The translations under genes and the position numbers were made by a program. The notes beneath the pieces were generated by a model that was not told where the DNA came from, ran no database searches, and saw nothing but the letters and a program-made list of their open reading frames with translations. Positions 22,869-29,485 of a stretch of DNA of 40,915 nucleotides are shown one piece after another; positions within the stretch are counted from its first letter, which is position 1, and each line of letters starts with the position of its first letter. Source of the stretch: Candidatus Woesearchaeota archaeon (GTDB lineage Archaea > Nanobdellota > Nanobdellia > SCGC-AAA011-G17 > JACPNG01); contig JACPNG010000010.1 of assembly GCA_016185605.1 (NCBI GenBank), positions 1-40,915 on the forward strand. Reading direction: 5' to 3'.

Positions 22869-22890
22869 TTAGGGTGTTTTTAATAAACAT
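22869..22890 (-). other. 22-nt intron at 48/49 (variable region / T stem) of tRNA-Asn
   Basis: Central helix GGGG/CCCT, bulges TC|A and AA|G, and inner helix TGTTT/AAACA form a complete bulge-helix-bulge. It matches the tRNA-Ile acceptor-stem intron at 15 of 22 positions, with a compensatory A-T to T-A swap in the inner helix. Confidence 0.82.
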
Positions 22891-22901
22891 GACCCCATGG
22901 T

Positions 22902-22914
22902 TTCTACAAGGCTT
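22902..22914 (-). other. 13-nt intron at 37/38 of tRNA-Asn
   Basis: Central helix CTGT/GTAG (two wobbles), bulges TA|A and AA|A, closing loop of 6 bases. This is a half bulge-helix-bulge of the same length and form as the tRNA-Gly intron. Confidence 0.78.
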
Positions 22915-22936
22915 TAACAGCCATGTGCTCTACCAG

Positions 22937-22951
22937 TTGCTCCCTTACGGT
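22937..22951 (-). other. 15-nt intron in the D-loop of tRNA-Asn
   Basis: The D-stem strand GCTC pairs with an intron copy GAGC instead of its exon partner, with bulges AG|A and AA|C. The inner CC/GG pair closes a GTAA (GNRA-type) tetraloop. Before splicing the true D stem cannot form at the same time. Confidence 0.8.
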
Positions 22952-22993
22952 CTGAGCTACCGAGGCATTTTCAAGATTATCATTTTAAAGATA

Positions 22994-23003
22994 ATTTAAA
23001 AAC
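22994..23003 (-). promoter_or_regulatory. TATA box of tRNA-Asn
   Basis: TTTTTAAATT on the minus strand is centred about 32 bases upstream of the tRNA-Asn 5' end. Confidence 0.4.
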
Positions 23004-23018
23004 GTTTCTATAAAGAGA

Positions 23019-23030
23019 ATATTTAAAAAG
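23019..23030 (+). promoter_or_regulatory. TATA box of the small membrane protein gene
   Basis: ATATTTAAAAAG predicts a transcript start near 23050 and a short leader of about 20 bases that carries the GGTGA ribosome-binding site. Confidence 0.4.
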
Positions 23031-23062
23031 AAAATAAGCCTTATGATTCTAAAATTATAAGG

Positions 23063-23067
23063 GGTGA
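23063..23067 (+). promoter_or_regulatory. Shine-Dalgarno site that sets the 23073 start
   Basis: GGTGA (within GGGGTGA) lies 5 bases before the ATG at 23073. The GTG used by the ORF track at 23064 is part of this site, so it is not the start. A clear ribosome-binding site is uncommon among the mostly leaderless genes of this window. Confidence 0.6.
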
Positions 23068-23072
23068 ATTAT

Positions 23073-23315
23073 ATGGCTATGATTAAGAAAAATATGATGA
23101 AAGATAAAAAGGAAGTTTGTATGCACTGCGGAGAATCTGGATGCAGTTGCGGTAATACCATGAAGGTTACTATGGTTGTTATTGGCGTTATATTCTTATG
23201 GGTAGCATGGTCTTTATGGACTGGAGCATGGTCCTTGGAACAGAGTATAGCTGTATTAATAGCTGTCTGGGGAATTAAGAAAATAATATTAAGCTTTACA
23301 AAATCTTATTGTTAG
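23073..23315 (+). CDS. Small Cys-rich membrane protein, unknown function
   Basis: About 80 residues from the ATG after the Shine-Dalgarno site. A basic, Met-rich N-terminus carries CMHCGESGCSCG (a C-x2-C-x4-C-x-C cluster that could bind zinc or another metal). Two hydrophobic spans follow, about VTMVVIGVIFLWVAWSLWTG and SIAVLIAVWGIKKIILSF, and the chain ends in Cys. The family is not recognised; a membrane zinc-ribbon peptide is the plainest description. It overlaps the convergent Nudix gene by 4 bases. Confidence 0.6.
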   Translation: MAMIKKNMMKDKKEVCMHCGESGCSCGNTMKVTMVVIGVIFLWVAWSLWTGAWSLEQSIAVLIAVWGIKKIILSFTKSYC

Positions 23316-23815
23316 CTTTTGAATTTTTCTAATTTATTTGTTTCTTTTTTATTTGATATATCACTTACAATTTCTAATTTTTCATAAATTCCTTCAATCA
23401 AATCATATTTTCTTGCTTCTTCTAGGCTTACCCATCTAAAATCTGTAAAATCTCTGCTTATTTTGACTTCTCCAGAAAGATAACTGCAGTAATAGCTTAA
23501 TACAACCACTGGAATGTTATCTGGCCTTATAAAAGTCATGTCTATAAGATAGTTTATATCATTAACTTCTAGATTAGTCTCTTCTTTAACCTCTCTTTTT
23601 ATTAAATCTTCGATAACGCCATACCAGTTCATATCTCCCTTTTTTGTTGGCGGTTTATCTTCATAGTCGCTTCTTTCTAATTTTCCTCCGGGGACTGTCC
23701 ATCTTCCTGGAAATGCAATTTCTCTTTCGCTTCTCTTTAGAATCAAGTACTTATTATCCTTTATAATTATTGCTGTAGCAACAACATAATGCAGTTTTTT
23801 ATTTTCCATTTTCAA
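23312..23815 (-). CDS. Nudix hydrolase
   Basis: A 167-residue Nudix-fold hydrolase, which cleaves nucleoside diphosphates linked to another group. The box is GGKLE ... REVKEETNLEV with about 20 extra residues (SDYEDKPPTKKGDMNWYG) between the GG-K-LE part and the helix, longer than the usual GX5EX7REUXEEXGU spacing. The N-terminal strands VVATAIIIKDNKYLILKRS and FPGRWTVPGG are typical. Substrate unknown. The start overlaps the end of the PLD-like gene by 17 bases; a start at the second Met (23809) is also possible. Confidence 0.85.
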   Translation of the reverse strand: MKMENKKLHYVVATAIIIKDNKYLILKRSEREIAFPGRWTVPGGKLERSDYEDKPPTKKGDMNWYGVIEDLIKREVKEETNLEVNDINYLIDMTFIRPDNIPVVVLSYYCSYLSGEVKISRDFTDFRWVSLEEARKYDLIEGIYEKLEIVSDISNKKETNKLEKFKS

Positions 23816-24788
23816 ATAACAAATTAAATTCTTTTAAGAATTCATCTTTTACATGTTTATTATGGATTATAATTATATTCTCGTCATTTCTTTCATCTCC
23901 GGACTTGGTTGGATTGTAACTGCCGAAGACAACTGTATCATCAACTATAAACACCTTATGGTGCATTAATTCCCCATTATATATTTTAACATTGAGATTT
24001 TTATTCTTCATCTTAAAAAATTCTGAAAATTCGTCATTTTGAAGTTTATCAAATATCCCTTTGACCTCTATTTTTTCCGAAGATTTTTTTATTATTAAAT
24101 CGCCTATATTGTCTGAGGTAAATGAGAAAGTCATGAAATATATGCTGTTTTCAGCGTTATTTATTATATCTAACACTTTCTGCTCGCATAAATCTTCTGG
24201 GCAGAAATAATTCTCTATTAAAAAATCATTGAAGTTTATTATTGGATATTTTACTTTATCGCCTTTGCCATAAATATTACTCCATAATTCATTAAACTCA
24301 CCCTCATAATTTTCATATAAATAATTAGAATTTATAACAACTAGATTATTATTATGGTTATTAAATCCTTTTTCTGTTGGATTTAAAGAACCAGTAAATA
24401 TTACGTTTTTGTCTTTTATTTTTAATAGACAGAATTTATTATGCATTAATTGATTATTGTTATCAAATCTTATGAAATCAAAATTTTTCAGATCTAACTT
24501 ATTGGAGTTATCTACTACTATCTTAACATCTATTTCTTTGCTTTTTTCATTGAATAAGTCTATAATTGGCCCGATTTCATACAAAGCGCATTTTATATCC
24601 TCTGATTCTCTTATTAATTTGTTATATACATCTTCGCAATTATCCCTGGGGCAGAAATATACATCTATAGACCCAATTTCACTCGGCGGAATATATTTTG
24701 ACGCTAATCCAGTATATCTAAAGCCAAAGAATAAAGTAATAGCTATTATCAAGATAATTACTGTAAAAAATAAAATTTTGCGTTTCAT
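23799..24788 (-). CDS. Membrane-anchored phospholipase D-like protein
   Basis: A 329-residue protein with an N-terminal membrane anchor (about 5-24) and two PLD halves. The second half has a full HKD motif, HHKVFIVDD (H276, K278, D283) followed by GSYNPT. The first has HNKFCLLK (H116, K118), where the Asp position is Lys, followed by GSLNPTEKG. Each half begins with a similar Cys-containing pattern, VYFCPRDNCEDV and NYFCPEDLCEQK, so the halves are a clear internal duplication. Probable substrates are phospholipid or nucleic-acid phosphodiesters outside the cytoplasm. It directly follows Top6A. Confidence 0.85.
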   Translation of the reverse strand: MKRKILFFTVIILIIAITLFFGFRYTGLASKYIPPSEIGSIDVYFCPRDNCEDVYNKLIRESEDIKCALYEIGPIIDLFNEKSKEIDVKIVVDNSNKLDLKNFDFIRFDNNNQLMHNKFCLLKIKDKNVIFTGSLNPTEKGFNNHNNNLVVINSNYLYENYEGEFNELWSNIYGKGDKVKYPIINFNDFLIENYFCPEDLCEQKVLDIINNAENSIYFMTFSFTSDNIGDLIIKKSSEKIEVKGIFDKLQNDEFSEFFKMKNKNLNVKIYNGELMHHKVFIVDDTVVFGSYNPTKSGDERNDENIIIIHNKHVKDEFLKEFNLLFENGK

Positions 24789-25877
24789 TTAATCTAAAAA
24801 ATCCTTATTTTTTATCTTTTCAGGAAGGTATTTCTCAGATATAAAGCTTATTCCCCTTGAGGATAATGCCTGAATTTCTGCTTTTGCATTAAATTCCTTC
24901 ATCATCTTTAATTGCCTCTGCCATTCTTTATTGTCTTTAAACCAGTCATAATCAGCCACTTGTTTCATTCTTTTTACATCTTGTTCGTTTAGCTTGATTA
25001 GATGTTTTTTAAGGTCATATTTTTCAATGTCATCTGCTGTTATGCCTAAAAATTTTACTCCAGGAATTGATAATTTCTCAGATGCATGCGCTAACGCTAT
25101 TGAGCCGTATTTTATTACGGAATAAATATAAAATCCCCAGGGATCAAAGTCAGTCATGACATAAATTGGGAGTTTTTCCTCTTCGTATAATCTTTGTAGT
25201 AATCTTCTTATTCCTCTTGTTGTCTGGCCTTGTGATGTGACCAAAATACAATTATTCTTATTCCAGAATTTATCTTCGTTTAATCTTTCAAATATTGCTG
25301 CTTTTTCCATATAAAGTATGTATTTCGCATTAACTTTCTTGAATGTCAATTCATCTGTAATTGAAGGGATTGAATAGCCTCCTTTTCCAAGTTTAGAGCA
25401 ATCAATTGTATCTCCGGAATCTTTTAGGATTATATTTCCGACCATGCTTCCCATTTTATTGGCTGAAACATGTAATTGTTCTCTAGATAGTCCAGTTATA
25501 ACCTCCAAATCCTCTATAGCTTTATCACTTTCAACTTGGTCATCCACAATATTAATATTTGTTTCAGGAATTGTTCTCTTTGCAATATAGAAAACTCCTC
25601 TAAGGTGCTCGTGTTTTCCTGTATTTAGCAACTCTTTTTTTATTATGCTTGCCACCTCAACAGTTTGCAGGAATTTTTTGGCATGCGCTAAGTTAAAGAA
25701 GTTTCTAGTGCCTTTTTTATTCCCTAATCTTAATGTTTTTGTTTTCTTGTCATATACTATGTTGCTTAAATTCCTTAAAGGAAATTCTATCTCTGGATTC
25801 TTTCCTTTCTTTGTCTGTTCCACTATTTCTTTTCCAAATTTTTTCAATACTTTTTTCTGATCCTCTTGTTTAGTCAT
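24789..25877 (-). CDS. top6A: DNA topoisomerase VI subunit A
   Basis: The 362-residue DNA-cleaving subunit, homologous to Spo11. The catalytic tyrosine is predicted in HLRGVFYIAKR (Y97). The TOPRIM domain has E191 (YILYMEKAAIFERL) and the DxD of YVMTDFDPWGFYIYSV (D243, D245). It cuts both strands and relaxes or decatenates DNA with subunit B. It overlaps top6B by 4 bases. Confidence 0.95.
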   Translation of the reverse strand: MTKQEDQKKVLKKFGKEIVEQTKKGKNPEIEFPLRNLSNIVYDKKTKTLRLGNKKGTRNFFNLAHAKKFLQTVEVASIIKKELLNTGKHEHLRGVFYIAKRTIPETNINIVDDQVESDKAIEDLEVITGLSREQLHVSANKMGSMVGNIILKDSGDTIDCSKLGKGGYSIPSITDELTFKKVNAKYILYMEKAAIFERLNEDKFWNKNNCILVTSQGQTTRGIRRLLQRLYEEEKLPIYVMTDFDPWGFYIYSVIKYGSIALAHASEKLSIPGVKFLGITADDIEKYDLKKHLIKLNEQDVKRMKQVADYDWFKDNKEWQRQLKMMKEFNAKAEIQALSSRGISFISEKYLPEKIKNKDFLD

Positions 25878-27460
25878 CCTTCTAATTCTTCTGCTTCCTC
25901 AATCCCATTCAATAAATCTTTTAAGCCTTTTTTCAATATTTTTCTGAGATTTTCCTCTATAATCATTTTTTTCTCCTCGCTTAAATCTCCCAAAGATGCA
26001 GCTAATTCAGGAATATATTTCTCGAATAAATCTATTTTTTCTTTTTGTTCCTTTGCCTTGAATGTCTTCCTTATATAAGAAGATAATTTTCTTCCGCAGT
26101 CCTGCAATGCTAATTTCATATCTTTTATTATTTCTGGATAATGGGCTATGGCTTCTTTTGCTTCTGAAGTAAAAGGCACCCAAACACTAACCATATGCAC
26201 AATAATTGCTGCAGGTCCTATTGGCAGAGAATCTTTGCTCTGGCTTAATCCATAATTTCTCCATGCAGTTTCTATTATAGATTCTGTAGTTGAACATGCG
26301 CCTTGCTGATAAAGCAATGGAACTCTGTTAGCAAATCTCATGACTCTTACCTGACCATCTTTTTCTAGATTCCCGCCAAATGCTATAGCAACCTCTATTG
26401 CAAAAGGCATCCCTCTATAAACACTAGGAGATCTAGAAACAGCGCAATAAAATTCAGCGTCTATTTCCTTCTTAATTCCTTTTAATAATGCTTCCTCTCC
26501 CAAAGGGCTCAAGCAATCTGTAGGCGGCGCTATAATTTTTGTATCCTGTATTGATTTATACAAAGATTCAGCCTCTTCTCCTGACAAATTATTTGGCTTT
26601 GATTTAGGATTTATTTTTGCTTTTTCACATATTTCATATGCTATATTCTGGCTTATTCTGGAAAATTCACTTTGTAAAAATCCAGCTGTTGTATTAGCGT
26701 TTGTGCTTTGCAGCATTCTTATTAAAATCCCAAGCTCTACACCATATGGATGTGGCTTTATTTCTTTGGATTCTTTTGGCAACTCATTAACAGCCCTTTT
26801 ATATTCAATTTTTTCGCCATCTGGCATTTTGTAAGTTATTTGGGCATGCGGATTGATAAGAGCGATTTCTTTCACATATTCATCAACACTTTGCCTGCCT
26901 TTTTGATAAATTCCTTCAATCTCAATTTCTACTCTTGTTCCATTGTCCTTATCCCATTCAACTATTTTTTCATCAATTATAATCGGCTGGTTTTTTTGGG
27001 TATCAATCTGTATTTCATAAAAGTTTGCTGGTTTTTTTGAGGAAATTTTTGAGGTAATCTGCATTCCTTTTCCAGTTGTTAATTGCCCATACAAAAGAAC
27101 AGCACTAATTCCAATTCCCTGCTGGCCCATGCTCTGCCTCAATCTATGAAATTTACTTCCATATAATAATTTGCCAAATATTTTCGGAATCTGGTCTTTA
27201 ACTATTCCTGGGCCATTATCCTCGACTATTACCCTAAACCTATCTTCTTTAATTTGATTCAATTCTATGTATACATCGGGCAGTATTTTTGATTCAAGCG
27301 TAACATCTAATGCATTATCGACAGCTTCCTTTACAGCCATTAACAATGCTTTTCTCGGATTGTCAAATCCCAATAGATGCCTGTTCTTTGTAAAGAATTC
27401 AGAGACAGATATTTCTCTTTGCTGTTTTGCCAACTCTACAGCTGTTATCTTCTCTGCCAT
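25874..27460 (-). CDS. top6B: DNA topoisomerase VI subunit B
   Basis: The 528-residue GHKL ATPase subunit. The N box KEAVDNALDV (E45, N49), G1 box VEDNGPGI (about 80-86) and G2 box MGQQGIGISA (about 111-120) are intact. The transducer region (DCLSPLGEEALLKGIKKE, FANRVPLLYQQGACSTTE) follows. It has the normal size of an archaeal subunit. Confidence 0.95.
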   Translation of the reverse strand: MAEKITAVELAKQQREISVSEFFTKNRHLLGFDNPRKALLMAVKEAVDNALDVTLESKILPDVYIELNQIKEDRFRVIVEDNGPGIVKDQIPKIFGKLLYGSKFHRLRQSMGQQGIGISAVLLYGQLTTGKGMQITSKISSKKPANFYEIQIDTQKNQPIIIDEKIVEWDKDNGTRVEIEIEGIYQKGRQSVDEYVKEIALINPHAQITYKMPDGEKIEYKRAVNELPKESKEIKPHPYGVELGILIRMLQSTNANTTAGFLQSEFSRISQNIAYEICEKAKINPKSKPNNLSGEEAESLYKSIQDTKIIAPPTDCLSPLGEEALLKGIKKEIDAEFYCAVSRSPSVYRGMPFAIEVAIAFGGNLEKDGQVRVMRFANRVPLLYQQGACSTTESIIETAWRNYGLSQSKDSLPIGPAAIIVHMVSVWVPFTSEAKEAIAHYPEIIKDMKLALQDCGRKLSSYIRKTFKAKEQKEKIDLFEKYIPELAASLGDLSEEKKMIIEENLRKILKKGLKDLLNGIEEAEELEG

Positions 27461-27482
27461 TCAGGTAAAATTTTATATTGTA

Positions 27483-28352
27483 TTAATAAAGTTTTGTTTT
27501 ATTCACAATATAAAATATCTCATTTTCTATTTCAAATGTTGAATAATCTGAAATTAATCTGTTAAACCATGCTAATCTTCTTTTACTTAAGTTTTTTCCA
27601 GACAAAGTTTTTGTCGGAAAACTAATAACAATAATTTTAGATTTTATTTTACTCAATATGTCTTTAGTTGCTCCTCTTTTCAATGTCTCCAATGAATCTA
27701 AAGTTTTGAATATAAAGCATATATCTGTTTTTGGCAATTTTTTTATTTTCAGCAAATTCATATTTATTGCTTTTCCATTTAATCTAAATTTCCTCATTAA
27801 ACTAAAATATTTATTCAAAAATTTAACATCATTGTCATTTAACTCTGTTGCTATATAGTCAACTTTGTCCAGATTCATCCAAGGAAATGATATTGGATTT
27901 AGCCCAGAAGATAAGTCTAAAATGGATTCTGGAGTTAGAATACTAAAAATTTTATTATATATCATTTCATAATTGTTAATGCGCTCAATTGTTGATTTGT
28001 GGGTTTTTAATAATTCCAAATGAATATTTTTTATCTTTTCATTTATTATATCCGATTTTTCTATTTCATTTTCAAGCTCTTTTAATAATTTAACTCTGTT
28101 TTTGCCGATATTGAATACTCCGTGGACTTCATGAAGGATTTTTCTTATTAATTTCAATGATTTTTTGAACTCCTTTGATTTTTCAGGCTTTGAGTGCTCT
28201 GCTATTTTTATTAAATCCTTGTCATTTATCTTATTGTATAATAATTCCGCTATAAACTCATCTTCAATTTCAGAAAACTCCTTTTTATTTTTAATGTATG
28301 ATATTAATAAGTTTATTTTTTCTTTCTTGTATTTTTCTGTAAACCTTACCAT
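27483..28352 (-). CDS. Arm/FmrO-like 16S rRNA (G1405-N7) methyltransferase homologue
   Basis: A 289-residue protein from MVRFTEKYKKEK. It has the full plan of the FmrO/Arm/Rmt family, the enzymes that methylate 16S rRNA G1405 and give aminoglycoside resistance: a helical N-domain with ILHEVHGVF, THKSTIERINNYEMIYNKIFS, SAM motif I ILDLSSGLNPISFPW (about 144-157), FIFKTLDSLETLKRG (about 213-227), and ISFPTKTLSGKNLSKRR (about 243-259) with a C-terminal EIENEIFYIVNK. It sits between the KH protein (62-base overlap) and Top6B, where archaea usually have no such gene, so a ribosome-biogenesis role is plausible. Target base is not proven; the ORF-track start at 28406 lies further inside the KH gene. 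Confidence 0.82.
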   Translation of the reverse strand: MVRFTEKYKKEKINLLISYIKNKKEFSEIEDEFIAELLYNKINDKDLIKIAEHSKPEKSKEFKKSLKLIRKILHEVHGVFNIGKNRVKLLKELENEIEKSDIINEKIKNIHLELLKTHKSTIERINNYEMIYNKIFSILTPESILDLSSGLNPISFPWMNLDKVDYIATELNDNDVKFLNKYFSLMRKFRLNGKAINMNLLKIKKLPKTDICFIFKTLDSLETLKRGATKDILSKIKSKIIVISFPTKTLSGKNLSKRRLAWFNRLISDYSTFEIENEIFYIVNKTKLY

Positions 28353-28836
28353 GGGGCGCTCCAAGCAGTATTGATTCCATTGCATCTTTAGCAATATCAA
28401 CATCATCTGTTCTGCCGATTATTGAGATTGTTTTTCCATATATTGAAATGTTTGTATTTGTCAACTGCTCTATTTCTTGCCGGGCTTTTCCTGATGTTCC
28501 TATACACCTGCTTCTTAACCTTATCAACTTCTTCTTAGAATTTCCAGAATAATCTTTAATGTCTATAATTTCCAATATATGGTCTTCTTCTGACAATAAT
28601 TGCGCTATCTCAGGATTAAAACCTCTAGCTATTGCCTTAATTATCGGTGTTGCATTAAAAATGGATAAACTATCCTCTGACTTTAATGTTATTATATTAT
28701 TTTCTGAATCTACTTTAATGCTTGTCTTTGTAATCTTCTCAAGTTCTTTTCTTAGTTTTCCGTATTTTCCAATGAATACTCCAACCCTATCCTTTGGAAT
28801 TATTATTTCTTCTTCATACATCTTAAAATTCTTCAA
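28291..28836 (-). CDS. KH-domain RNA-binding protein, Dim2/Pno1-like
   Basis: A 181-residue protein with two KH domains: EIIIPKDRVGVFIGKYGKLRKELEKITKTSIKVD and then RLRSRCIGTSGKARQEIEQLTNTNISIYGKTISIIG, ending in the family signature SILLGAPHGKVYRKIQERK. Archaeal and eukaryotic relatives act in maturation of the small-subunit rRNA 3' end. It normally follows aIF1A and a RIO kinase; here no RIO kinase gene lies between. It overlaps aIF1A by 14 bases. Confidence 0.9.
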   Translation of the reverse strand: MKNFKMYEEEIIIPKDRVGVFIGKYGKLRKELEKITKTSIKVDSENNIITLKSEDSLSIFNATPIIKAIARGFNPEIAQLLSEEDHILEIIDIKDYSGNSKKKLIRLRSRCIGTSGKARQEIEQLTNTNISIYGKTISIIGRTDDVDIAKDAMESILLGAPHGKVYRKIQERKNKLINIIH

Positions 28837-29134
28837 TATCTTCTATGCCTTTTATATACCCTTTTCTCTTGAGCCATTCTACTTGAGTTTGCTTGTATTT
28901 GTAGATTACATCTCCTTTCTCATCTCCCCCTAATTCCCATGGCTCCACCAATACAATATCACCCTCCCTTAACCACATCTTTCTTTTTAATCTTCCTGGA
29001 ATTCTGCAGACTCTTGTCTTTCCATCCAAGCAAGTTACCCTCATCCTGGATGATCCTAATCTCTGCTGCAATACCCCAATTGTTTCTCTTCCTCTTGGGG
29101 TTTTTACCCTGAACTCTTCTTCATTCTGTTCCAT
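28823..29134 (-). CDS. Translation initiation factor aIF1A
   Basis: An OB-fold (S1-like) initiation factor of about 103 residues: EEFRVKTPRGRETIGVLQQRLGSSRMRVTCLDGKTRVCRIPGRLKRKMWLREGDIVLVEPWEL. I prefer the ATG at 29134 (MEQNEEEF) to the one at 29140, because a TATA box is centred about 26 bases before it, as expected for a leaderless message. Confidence 0.95.
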   Translation of the reverse strand: MEQNEEEFRVKTPRGRETIGVLQQRLGSSRMRVTCLDGKTRVCRIPGRLKRKMWLREGDIVLVEPWELGGDEKGDVIYKYKQTQVEWLKRKGYIKGIEDIEEF

Positions 29135-29154
29135 ATTCATTAATAAGAAATTTA

Positions 29155-29164
29155 ATTTATAAAA
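29155..29164 (-). promoter_or_regulatory. TATA box of aIF1A, leaderless
   Basis: Minus-strand TTTTATAAAT is centred about 25.5 bases before the ATG at 29134. It separates the aIF1A / KH / methyltransferase group from the NMD3-like gene upstream. Confidence 0.5.
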
Positions 29165-29485
29165 CTATTGATTTAACCTAAAACAAACAGTAACTCTATA
29201 TAACGGCTTGCTTGCTACTCTGTCTCTAGAATGCAGTTTTCTCGATAATTTTAATGTTCCCTTAAATTTGTCTTTAAGCTTTTTGCCTATGGCTACAGCA
29301 AAAGAATTATTGTTTATATAAATATCAATTCCTGTTTTTAATTTCTCTTCCTTGTTTATGAAGCAGTCATTTCTTTTTTCTATTAAATCAAGAACATAAT
29401 CATAGACTTTATCATTCATTGGTCTTAATTGTATTATTGCTCTGTAAGCCTGGTCTTTTGTATAAATATTAGAATAATTGCGCAT
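29165..29485 (-). CDS. NMD3-like domain protein, minimal
   Basis: A 106-residue protein that matches only one part of archaeal/eukaryotic NMD3, the 60S export adaptor: GIDIYINNNSFAVAIGKKLKDKFKGTLKLSRKLHSRDRVASKPLYRVTVCFRL. The N-terminal zinc-finger domains (CxxC pairs) of full-length NMD3 are absent; the only cysteines are isolated. The reading frame is intact and flanked by its normal neighbour DUF424 (17-base overlap), so this looks like a natural reduced form. Confidence 0.8.
   Translation of the reverse strand: MRNYSNIYTKDQAYRAIIQLRPMNDKVYDYVLDLIEKRNDCFINKEEKLKTGIDIYINNNSFAVAIGKKLKDKFKGTLKLSRKLHSRDRVASKPLYRVTVCFRLNQ

Larger units (their letters stand above)
22844..22966 (-). tRNA. tRNA-Asn (GTT) with three introns
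   Basis: Acceptor GCCTCGG pairs perfectly with CCGAGGC, discriminator G. After removal of three introns the D arm is GCTC-AGCTGGTA-GAGC, the anticodon arm CATGG-CTGTTAA-CCATG (anticodon GTT), the variable region GGGTC, and the T arm GCAGG-TTCAAGT-CCCGC. One A-C mismatch remains in the T stem (51-63). Introns make up 50 of the 123 bases. Confidence 0.92.

Noticed and set aside
23064-23315. GTG at 23064 as the start of the small membrane protein
   Set aside because: That GTG is part of the GGGGTGA ribosome-binding site for the ATG at 23073.
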